A stretch of 5,173 nucleotides of DNA, from assembly GCA_913061335.1 (NCBI GenBank), contig CAJXTP010000215.1, positions 1 to 5,173 of the forward strand. Reading direction: 5' to 3'. The notes beneath the pieces were generated by a model. The model was given only the letters and a program-made list of their open reading frames with translations. It did no database searches and was not told the origin of the DNA. Position 1 is the stretch's first letter. The number at the start of each line of letters is the position of its first letter. A program made the position numbers and the translations under genes. This DNA is from an uncultured Loktanella sp. (GTDB lineage: Bacteria; Pseudomonadota; Alphaproteobacteria; Rhodobacterales; Rhodobacteraceae). Positions 1 through 5,096 of the stretch are shown here, piece after piece.

Positions 1-42
1 GTAGAGAGGTCTCGTGGGCTCGGAGATGTGTATAAGAGACAG
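1..42. other. Illumina Nextera adapter contamination (i7 index N707 + transposase read-2 sequence)
   Basis: Bases 9-42 match the 34-base Nextera read-2 transposase adapter, ending in the 19-bp Tn5 mosaic end AGATGTGTATAAGAGACAG at 24-42. Bases 1-8 (GTAGAGAG) match the in-adapter form of Nextera i7 index N707. This is library-preparation sequence retained at a contig end, not a genomic Tn5 end. It produces two false peptides. On the plus strand there is a short reading frame from base 14 beginning MGSEMCIRDS. On the minus strand the DctQ frame continues into CLLYTSPSPRDLS. Genomic sequence should be taken to begin at about base 43. Confidence 0.98.
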
Positions 43-563
43 CGCAAGATCAGTTCCACGTTCACGAGGATCAGCAGATTTACCCCGACGAATAGTGATG
101 CGTATTGAAACCGATTTTGGAATTTGGCACCGCATTTGCCAAATTCAAAACCAAACGGCCAGCGTAGTGAGGACGAGCAGCCTTTGCCGGACATGGTGTC
201 GACGTGGTTGTTGAGGCCCCGATCCCAAAACACGACCAGCACCCAAAGTGCGATGCAAAGTAGGGTGAGTGTCAGCAGCGAAGAGAGGAATTTTGGTAGC
301 GCCCGTTCCAGCATATCGATGGATACAAATCCGCCCATGCGGTAGGCGAGCGGCGCCATAAGGCCGGTCATCCAGAGCATGCCAAAGCGCGCCCCTTCTT
401 CTGTCCAGTTTGGTGCGTCGTTAAGCACATACCGGAAGAATACCTGCCCCAAGATGAGGCAGACCATGATTGCAAGTGCAGCCATCGCCAAGGCTCGCCC
501 GATGGCAAGAATGGCGGTGTTGAACCGTTCTAGGGGCCAAAGGACCCAAAACAGGACCGACAT
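43..563 (-). CDS. TRAP transporter small membrane subunit (DctQ-like), C-terminus cut off by contig end
   Basis: This frame starts at ATG 563-561 and stays open for 173 complete codons to the adapter junction. The N-terminus reads MSVLFWVLWPLERFNTAILA. Hydrophobic segments lie near residues 18-44, 60-75, 93-113 and 154-172, matching the four-helix DctQ/YiaM small permease of tripartite ATP-independent periplasmic transporters. The central block VFFRYVLNDAPNWTEEGARF (residues 41-60), followed by a helix with GMLWMTGLMAPLAYRMGG, is typical of the family. Family members are about 160-200 residues, so most of the protein is present. DctQ pairs with the large permease DctM and a periplasmic binding protein DctP to import organic acids, sulfonates or related solutes with Na+; those genes would lie beyond the contig end. 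It is the fourth gene of the minus-strand operon, 67 bp after the flavin reductase, so it probably imports that pathway's substrate. The substrate itself is inferred. Confidence 0.88.
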
Positions 564-569
564 TGCGGC

Positions 570-578
570 TCCTCCCCT
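570..578 (-). promoter_or_regulatory. Ribosome binding site of the TRAP small permease gene
   Basis: On the minus strand AGGGGAGGA lies 6 nt before the ATG at 563-561. This is the strongest Shine-Dalgarno in the minus-strand operon. It fixes the permease start and allows independent initiation despite the 67-bp gap from the previous gene. Confidence 0.8.
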
Positions 579-591
579 GTTGTTTGCGTAG

Positions 592-630
592 GGGCCTATT
601 GGGCCCGCACATTGTTTAGTGTCTTGCGGG
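592..630 (-). promoter_or_regulatory. Intercistronic region with two overlapping potential hairpins
   Basis: The gap between the flavin reductase and the permease can form CCCGCA/TGCGGG (604-609 with 625-630; ACA/TGT at 609-611 and 620-622 could extend it across a bulge). It can also form GGGCC/GGCCC (592-596 with 602-606, 5-nt loop). The two stems share bases 604-606 and so exclude each other. Neither is followed by a T-run on the minus strand, so this is not a standard intrinsic terminator. It could be an RNA-processing or stability element that tunes transporter against enzyme expression, or chance. Confidence 0.3.
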
Positions 631-1134
631 TTATCCTTCGTTAAAGGACCCGTATTTGCCGCCATGGAACACAAGCGGGTCGCCGCCTTGATGGTGCGCC
701 TTGGTGACGCGCCCGCCCACGATGACGTGGTCGCCCGCGTCATGTGTCGCCTCGAGCGTGCATTCGAATGTTGCAAGCGCGCCTTCGATAATCGGCATGC
801 CGCAGTGCGACAGGTGCGTTGGCACGTCGTTAATCGCGGTCTTGGATTTGATGATCGCCGCGCAGATATCGCGCTGGTTTGCCCCAAGTACGTGGACTGC
901 AAAACGACGCGATCCAGCGAAATGTTCAAAACGTTTGGATGATTTTGCCGGTGACCAAAGAACCAGTGGCGGGTCGAGCGATACGCTGGCAAAGGAATTT
1001 GCCACGATCGCGACTGGCCCTTCTGGGCTGTCGGTCGTCACCACGGTGACCCCCGTTACAAAGCTGCCGAGCGCGCCGCGAAAATTGTCTGCATCGCTGG
1101 ATGGGTCAAATGTCTGAAGTGTGCCTGCGTCCAT
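631..1134 (-). CDS. Flavin reductase (NAD(P)H:FMN reductase, SmoA-like partner of the monooxygenase)
   Basis: This 167-residue protein has the flavin-reductase-like split-barrel domain (PF01613) over nearly its whole length. Family signatures are GSFVTGVTVVTT (23-34), VANSFASVSLDPPLVLW (44-60), FAVHVLGANQRDI (78-90), GDHVIVGGRV (134-143) and PLVFHGGKYGSF (153-164). Length is normal for short-chain flavin reductases of two-component monooxygenases. These reduce free FMN with NADH or NADPH and pass FMNH2 to a separate oxygenase. The start ATG 1134-1132 shares one base with the stop of the upstream aldo/keto reductase (TAATG) and has GAGGT 6 nt ahead, so translation is coupled. The oxygenase needing FMNH2 is encoded two genes upstream in the same operon, which supports the pairing. 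If the locus is sulfo-SMO type, this is the SmoA counterpart; that name rests on context. Confidence 0.9.
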   Translation of the reverse strand: MDAGTLQTFDPSSDADNFRGALGSFVTGVTVVTTDSPEGPVAIVANSFASVSLDPPLVLWSPAKSSKRFEHFAGSRRFAVHVLGANQRDICAAIIKSKTAINDVPTHLSHCGMPIIEGALATFECTLEATHDAGDHVIVGGRVTKAHHQGGDPLVFHGGKYGSFNEG

Positions 1135-2024
1135 TATGGTACCTCATTTCCGAGTGCTGCGGTATAGATTTCAAACCATGTCTGACGGTCCATGTTTACA
1201 TTCATTGCGTCCGACAAGCCTTTGATCCGGTTTACGTTATTAGTGCCCATGACGGGCATAATGTTTGCGGGATGTGCCAGTAGCCACGCGACTGCGACAG
1301 CGCCTGTATCAACGCCGTTTGCGTCGGCCACAGATTTTAGCGCGTCTTGAACCGGCCCTGTTCCTTGCATTAGCGACCCACCACCAAGCGGCGACCATGC
1401 CATGATTGGCACGCCTCGTTCTTGCAAATAGGCCACGTCGCCGTTGCTAAAGCCTGCGTTCGCCGTGACTGACAATTCAATCTGGTTGGTGACCAATTTG
1501 TTGGTCATTGCCGATTGCAGCAGTGTCCAGTCGTGCAGTTTGAAGTTCGACGCCCCAATGCTGCGCACCTTGCCGGATTTCACCAGTTCGTCGAGGACCG
1601 TACCTGTTTCATGGTGGTCCATCAGCGGATCAGGTCGGTGCACCAAAAGCGTGTCGATTGTGTCGATGTTCATCAATTTCAGCGATGCTTCGACGGAGGC
1701 CGTGATGTGGGCTGCCGACGTGTCATAATATTTGACCCGTGCGCCGCTGTGCCGCCCTGCGGGGGCCACGATGTCGCATTTGGTGACGATCTCGATTTGG
1801 CCACGCAGTGCAGGGGCCGATTTTAAGGCTGCGCCCATGACCTCTTCGGCCTCATAGCCGCCGTAGATGTCGGCTTGATCCATTGTCGTGATGCCTTGCG
1901 CGAGGCAGGCTTCGATCTTGGCTTGCACATGTGCGGTGGAGGTGTCGGTGTCGTCAGATAGCCGCCACATCCCATAAACGATGCGCGAAAAAGATAGGTC
2001 GGGCGTGATGTCGATACGGTTCAA
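1134..2024 (-). CDS. YdhF-type aldo/keto reductase (SmoB-like, candidate 6-oxo-glucose reductase)
   Basis: This 296-residue (beta/alpha)8-barrel NADPH-dependent reductase resembles E. coli YdhF throughout: the N-terminal RIVYGMWRL, ADIYGGYEAEE, the shared string LVHRPDPLMD (127-136), KVRSIGASNF (152-161), MAWSPLGGG (208-216) and the ending WFEIYTAALGNEVP. The AKR catalytic tetrad is present as D49, Y54, K82 and H129. MPVMGTNNVNRI (256-267) is the C-terminal cofactor-phosphate region. The start is TTG at 2024-2022, which overlaps the monooxygenase stop in a TTGA tetranucleotide; AGGA lies 8 nt upstream and no in-frame ATG precedes it. Such enzymes reduce aldehydes or ketones. A desulfonating monooxygenase next door yields an aldehyde from a sulfonate, so reduction of that aldehyde is the natural role; in the SQ monooxygenase pathway this is SmoB converting 6-oxo-glucose to glucose. 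Family assignment is firm, the substrate is inferred. Confidence 0.92.
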   Translation of the reverse strand: MNRIDITPDLSFSRIVYGMWRLSDDTDTSTAHVQAKIEACLAQGITTMDQADIYGGYEAEEVMGAALKSAPALRGQIEIVTKCDIVAPAGRHSGARVKYYDTSAAHITASVEASLKLMNIDTIDTLLVHRPDPLMDHHETGTVLDELVKSGKVRSIGASNFKLHDWTLLQSAMTNKLVTNQIELSVTANAGFSNGDVAYLQERGVPIMAWSPLGGGSLMQGTGPVQDALKSVADANGVDTGAVAVAWLLAHPANIMPVMGTNNVNRIKGLSDAMNVNMDRQTWFEIYTAALGNEVP

Positions 2025-3178
2025 ATGCGTGGTCCTGTGCCGAGTGGCGTTGCTGGAGTATCAGAGGGAACCCGCCCGTATGCATGGGGCAGGGATACGG
2101 TTTTGAGGTGTGGCATGACGCGGCTGCCAAAGTGTTTTGCCTCGTCGATATGTGGGTAGCCTGAGAAGATGAACGCGCGGATGCCCATCTTTTGATAGGA
2201 TTCAATTTTTGACATGACCTGATCGGTCGAACCAACAAGGGCCGCGCCGCAGCCGGAACGTGCCCGTCCGACGCCTGTCCAAAGTCCCGGTTCGATGTAG
2301 CCAAATTGATCGGCCAGCTCGCGGGCCCGCGATTGGTGAGCAACCCCAAGCGAAATGCTGTCGTGGGCGCGGTCGCGGATCAGTTTGCCGTATTCATCGT
2401 CTAGTTTCGAGGCAATATGGTCGGCGTATTCTTTGGCTTCTGCTTCGGTGTCGCGCACGATCATGTGCATGCGCAGGCCGTAATCCAATGTTCTGTTGTG
2501 GGCCGCTGCGCGCGCGTGCACGGCTTTCATGCGCTCGGCCAATTGGGCTTGGACCTCTGGCCACATCAGATAGACGTCGCATTGCGCGCCGCAAAGTTCC
2601 AACGCATCGGGGGAATACCCGCCGAAATACAACAGCGGGCCGCCGTTGATTTGGTAGGGGCGGGCAGGGTCAGTGGGCACTTTGTCAAAGTTATAAATTT
2701 CACCGTGGTGAGTAATTTCATCGCGGGTCCATGCTTGGCGTAGGATTTCGACGACCTCGTGGGACCGTTTGTAGCGGTAAGGCGATGATGCCACTTCGCC
2801 TGGGAAATCAGACGAGATTACATTGAGCGTCAATCGACCTTTAAGCATGTGATCAAGCGTCGCGATCATCCGCGCCAGCATAATGGGCTGCATTTCACCG
2901 CAGCGGACTGCGGCCAGAAAATTGATTTTTTCGGTCAGTGGCGCCATGCCTGCGACGAATGACATCGTGTCTTGGCCAACTTGAAAAGACGAGGGCGCAA
3001 GAATGTTGCGAAAGCCCTGTTGTTCGGCGGTTAAAGCGATGTCGCGGCAGTGTTCCCATGACGAGCGCAGATCACCGTCAGGCACCCCAAGGAATTGGTA
3101 GTCGTCAGAACACAGGGCTGAAAACCAAGATACCTCTGCCCCATCAAGGTCAGGGCTGGTGATTGGTACGATTGTCAT
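2021..3178 (-). CDS. SsuD-family FMNH2-dependent sulfonate monooxygenase (SmoC-like, candidate sulfoquinovose monooxygenase)
   Basis: This 385-residue bacterial-luciferase-like protein aligns collinearly with E. coli SsuD. Shared blocks are PLLYFGGYSPDALEL (181-195), DVYLMWPE (201-208), HARAAAHNRTLDYGLRMHMIVRD (221-243), LWTGVGRARSGCGAALVG (299-316) and FIFSGYPHIDEA (336-347). SsuD residues W196, R226, H228, R297 and Y331, which shape the flavin and sulfonate site, correspond to W206, R236, H238, R307 and Y341, a constant offset of 10. SsuD C54 aligns with G68 and E20 with P33, so it is probably not a standard alkanesulfonate enzyme. Such enzymes use FMNH2 and O2 to cleave C-S bonds, giving an aldehyde and sulfite. 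It is first in the operon, with a flavin reductase and an aldo/keto reductase directly behind, as in sulfo-SMO loci. The ATG at 3178-3176 has only a weak GGGG 9 nt upstream. Dimethylsulfone or other sulfonate monooxygenases remain possible. Confidence 0.9.
   Translation of the reverse strand: MTIVPITSPDLDGAEVSWFSALCSDDYQFLGVPDGDLRSSWEHCRDIALTAEQQGFRNILAPSSFQVGQDTMSFVAGMAPLTEKINFLAAVRCGEMQPIMLARMIATLDHMLKGRLTLNVISSDFPGEVASSPYRYKRSHEVVEILRQAWTRDEITHHGEIYNFDKVPTDPARPYQINGGPLLYFGGYSPDALELCGAQCDVYLMWPEVQAQLAERMKAVHARAAAHNRTLDYGLRMHMIVRDTEAEAKEYADHIASKLDDEYGKLIRDRAHDSISLGVAHQSRARELADQFGYIEPGLWTGVGRARSGCGAALVGSTDQVMSKIESYQKMGIRAFIFSGYPHIDEAKHFGSRVMPHLKTVSLPHAYGRVPSDTPATPLGTGPRI
2033..2036 (-). promoter_or_regulatory. 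Shine-Dalgarno deciding the TTG start of the aldo/keto reductase
   Basis: AGGA on the minus strand sits 8 nt before TTG 2024-2022, inside the end of the monooxygenase gene. Together with the TTGA stop/start overlap and the match of the N-terminus to YdhF, it supports the unusual TTG start and translational coupling. Confidence 0.6.
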
Positions 3179-3201
3179 AGTGTGTTGCCCCGAACAAGAA
3201 T

Positions 3202-3267
3202 CTGTTGCAATAACTCTTGCTTAGCTGGTTCAATAATGCAAATCAATTGTGTATCAATTTGCAACAG
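3202..3267. repeat. Inverted repeat CTGTTGCAA / TTGCAACAG, candidate operator pair
   Basis: CTGTTGCAA at 3202-3210 is the exact reverse complement of TTGCAACAG at 3259-3267, separated by 48 bp; each arm contains the palindrome TTGCAA. A second, nested inverted pair TGCAAAT (3237-3243) / ATTTGCA (3257-3263) re-uses the right arm with a 13-bp spacer. TGCAA therefore occurs three times (3206, 3237, 3260). The arrangement would suit dimeric GntR-type repressor binding at two or three sites across both promoters. Confidence 0.5.
3242..3259. repeat. Direct repeat ATCAATT x2 at one helical turn
   Basis: ATCAATT occurs at 3242-3248 and 3253-3259, an 11-bp period that would place both on the same DNA face. 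A third copy lies at 3295-3301 just inside the regulator gene. They may be half-sites for the regulator, or reflect the AT-richness of the spacer. Confidence 0.35.
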
Positions 3268-3272
3268 GGCAC

Positions 3273-3279
3273 GGGAGGG
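3273..3279 (+). promoter_or_regulatory. Ribosome binding site deciding the GntR regulator start
   Basis: GGGAGGG lies 7 nt before the ATG at 3287-3289. It selects this codon over the upstream in-frame GTG at 3182, which would add 35 residues with no family similarity and would run through the operator region. Confidence 0.8.
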
Positions 3280-3286
3280 CTTTGAT

Positions 3287-4003
3287 ATGGTTCAATCAAT
3301 TGGCCTGAATGCGCTGCCGAAATACATCCAGATCAGTGAGATGCTGATCCGTGAGATCGCGGCTGGTCATTTGGCCGACGGGGCGCGCCTGCCACCTGAA
3401 CGTGATATGGCCGCCGATCTGAATATTTCCGTCGGCACATTGCGCAAAGCGCTTTCTGACCTTGTGGAAAAGGGACTGCTGGACCGCGTCCAAGGATCTG
3501 GAAATTACGTGCGCAATCGCGGTGCTGTTGGGTCTGTTTATGCGTTTTTCCGCCTTGAATTGATCGGTGGCGGTGGGCTGCCGACGGCGCAAGTTGTGTC
3601 TGCTGATCGTTTGACCAAGCCGCGCAATGCGCCAAATTTTGGCCCTTCTGCTGAAGGTCACCGTATCCGCCGTTTGCGCTCACTTGGCGATGAAATGGTC
3701 GCTGTCGAAGAAATTTGGCTGGATGGATCGCACCGCGATACCATTTCTGTGGGCGATTTATCGGATTCCCTATATCATTTTTACCGAGAAGATTTGGGCG
3801 TTGTGATCGCGTCTGTTGCAGACGAAATTGGCGTTGGTCGTGTGCCTGATTGGGCCCCTGACGCGTTTCATTTGCGTGCAGGTACGACCGTTGGTTATAT
3901 CGAGCGGGTCAGTTGGACAGCCGGTGGTGAAGCCGCAGAGTTTTCGCGCACTTGGTTCGATAGTGGTAAGTCGCGGTACGTTTCGCGCATGGGCAAAGGC
4001 TAA
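3287..4003 (+). CDS. GntR-family transcriptional regulator, HutC/UTRA subfamily
   Basis: This 238-residue protein starts MVQSIGLNALPKYIQISEML. Residues 10-76 form the GntR winged helix-turn-helix, with LPPERDMAADLNISVGTLRK (35-54), ALSDLVEKGLLDRVQGSG (55-72) and the wing NYVR. Residues about 85-232 fit the UTRA ligand-binding domain of HutC-type regulators, including FYREDLGVVIASVADEIG and YIERVSWTAGGEAAEFSRTWF. The length is normal for the subfamily. These proteins are usually repressors released when a small pathway molecule binds UTRA. The gene is divergent from the monooxygenase operon across a 108-bp spacer with repeats, and 4 nt ahead of the Gfo/Idh/MocA gene, so it likely controls both directions, itself included. 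By analogy the effector could be sulfoquinovose, its glycoside or a pathway product; nothing in the sequence identifies it. The upstream GTG at 3182 was rejected because the ATG has a strong Shine-Dalgarno. Confidence 0.92.
   Translation: MVQSIGLNALPKYIQISEMLIREIAAGHLADGARLPPERDMAADLNISVGTLRKALSDLVEKGLLDRVQGSGNYVRNRGAVGSVYAFFRLELIGGGGLPTAQVVSADRLTKPRNAPNFGPSAEGHRIRRLRSLGDEMVAVEEIWLDGSHRDTISVGDLSDSLYHFYREDLGVVIASVADEIGVGRVPDWAPDAFHLRAGTTVGYIERVSWTAGGEAAEFSRTWFDSGKSRYVSRMGKG
3995..3999 (+). promoter_or_regulatory. Shine-Dalgarno deciding the TTG start of the Gfo/Idh/MocA gene
   Basis: AAAGG lies 8 nt before TTG 4008-4010, within the last codons of the regulator. It supports translational coupling and the TTG start, which gives an N-terminus of the right length just ahead of the Rossmann motif. 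Confidence 0.55.
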
Positions 4004-4007
4004 AAAG

Positions 4008-5096
4008 TTGAAAAATGTAAACTATGGGATCATCGGGTGCGGCATGATGGCCCGTGAGCATATCTCGAATATCAACCTTTTGACCCATGGCCGCGTGTCA
4101 GCTGTTTATGATCCTGTGACCAAGCTGGCGCAGTCTGCGGCCACCCTTGCCGGGGGGGCTTATGCAGCCACGTCCATCGCCGATTTGTTGGCCCATGAGC
4201 CGTTAGATGCGCTGGTGATCGTCAGTCCGAATTATCTGCATGTTCAGCAGTTGCAAGAAATTGCTGCCATGCGCCCGTTGCCGATTTTATGCGAAAAGCC
4301 GCTGTATACCGACCCTGCGGATGCACCTGTGGTCGCCGAGTTTGCCCGCACATATCCCGCCCCTTTGTGGGTCGCGATGGAATACCGCTATATGCCGCCG
4401 GTGGCTGCGTTGATTGAGCAAGTGCAGCAAGCGACGGGTGGTGTCAAAATGCTGACTGTCCGCGAGCATCGGTTTCCGTTCTTGCCAAAGATCGGTGATT
4501 GGAACCGCTTTAATGCCAAAACGGGCGGCACGTTGGTTGAGAAATGCTGTCACTTTTTTGATTTGATGCGCCTTATTCTTAACGATGAGCCGATCCGTGT
4601 GATGGCGTCGGCGGGGCAGGGCGTTAACCATCTTAACGAGCGCTATGACGAGCAGGCCCCTGATATTTGGGACCACGGTTATGTCATTATTGATTTTGCT
4701 GGTGGCGCGCGTGCCATGCTGGAATTGTGCATGTTTGCCGAGGGTGCAGAGTACCAAGAAGAGATCACTGCGATTGGTCCAAAGGGCAAGATCGAGGCGA
4801 AAGTACCCGGCCCGGGTCGATTTTGGCCTGCAGAATTGGGCGATGCCCCTGTCCCGCAGATTGTGATCAGCCCGCGCGCCCCCAAAGGGCCATTTACGTC
4901 AGAGTTTCCGGTTGATCCGGCTCTGCTGGCCGCGGGGGATCATAATGGCTCGACGTTTTATCAGCATCAGCGGTTCAACGCGGTTGTGCGCGGAGTGGGC
5001 GCGGTTGAGGTGACGGCGAACGATGGGATGCGGGCTGTGGCGATGGGGCTTGCGGCGCAGGAAAGTGCGCGAACGGGGCGTGCAGTCGATCTTTAA
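4008..5096 (+). CDS. Gfo/Idh/MocA-family NAD(P)-dependent oxidoreductase; candidate NAD+-dependent glycosidase (SqgA/GH188-like)
   Basis: The protein has 362 residues from TTG 4008. The N-terminal Rossmann fold begins MKNVNYGIIGCGMMAREHIS, with the dinucleotide loop GCGMMA at 10-15. VIVSPNYLHV (70-79) and CEKPLYTD (95-102) follow, with the conserved EKP lysine at K97. The C-terminal domain has KTGGTLVEKCCHFFDLMR (171-188), whose H182 and D185 fit the family active-site pattern, and a beta-sheet region to the end. The open frame extends upstream inside the regulator gene to 3816, but those residues have no family similarity; the first in-frame ATG (4044) would cut the Rossmann motif, so TTG is preferred. 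Members act on sugars, inositols or sugar acids; some are NAD+-dependent glycosidases (GH4-like redox mechanism), including sulfoquinovosidases. No GH31 enzyme is visible and the neighbours resemble SQ-catabolic genes, so release of SQ from its glycosides is a plausible role. A sugar dehydrogenase is the alternative. Confidence 0.88.
   Translation: MKNVNYGIIGCGMMAREHISNINLLTHGRVSAVYDPVTKLAQSAATLAGGAYAATSIADLLAHEPLDALVIVSPNYLHVQQLQEIAAMRPLPILCEKPLYTDPADAPVVAEFARTYPAPLWVAMEYRYMPPVAALIEQVQQATGGVKMLTVREHRFPFLPKIGDWNRFNAKTGGTLVEKCCHFFDLMRLILNDEPIRVMASAGQGVNHLNERYDEQAPDIWDHGYVIIDFAGGARAMLELCMFAEGAEYQEEITAIGPKGKIEAKVPGPGRFWPAELGDAPVPQIVISPRAPKGPFTSEFPVDPALLAAGDHNGSTFYQHQRFNAVVRGVGAVEVTANDGMRAVAMGLAAQESARTGRAVDL

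Larger units (their letters stand above)
3179..3286. promoter_or_regulatory. Divergent promoter/operator region between monooxygenase operon and GntR regulator gene
   Basis: This 108-bp AT-richer spacer separates two divergent transcription units and must hold both promoters. A weak plus-strand candidate is TTCAAT (3229-3234), 17 bp, then TATCAA (3252-3257). A minus-strand candidate is TTGATA (complement of 3257-3252), 16 bp, then TATTGA (complement of 3235-3230). The two use the same DNA segment head to head. Repeats with TTGCAA and ATCAATT cores overlap them, as expected for operators of the adjacent GntR-type regulator, which would control both its own gene and the catabolic operon. The boundaries are clear from the start codons; the individual boxes are weak. 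Confidence 0.6.

Noticed and set aside
24..42. Tn5 mosaic end as evidence of a natural transposon
   Set aside because: It is flanked by the full read-2 adapter and an i7 index, which only occur in sequencing libraries.
14..214. Plus-strand frame beginning MGSEMCIRDS
   Set aside because: It starts inside the Nextera adapter, and the remainder is antisense to the DctQ coding frame.
701..1117. Long plus-strand frame opposite the flavin reductase
   Set aside because: It is an antisense shadow: the minus strand encodes a complete, recognisable flavin reductase with coupled start, while this frame shows no family features.
3182..3286. N-terminal extension of the GntR regulator from GTG 3182
   Set aside because: The extra 35 residues have no family similarity and cover the operator region; ATG 3287 has a strong Shine-Dalgarno at the right distance.
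3816..4007. Upstream extension of the Gfo/Idh/MocA frame inside the regulator gene
   Set aside because: The added 64 residues overlap the UTRA coding region out of frame and precede the normal N-terminal Rossmann motif; TTG 4008 has a Shine-Dalgarno and gives a family-typical start.
4287..4757. 156-codon minus-strand frame opposite the Gfo/Idh/MocA gene
   Set aside because: It has no ribosome binding context or recognisable domain and lies entirely within a well-supported gene on the other strand.
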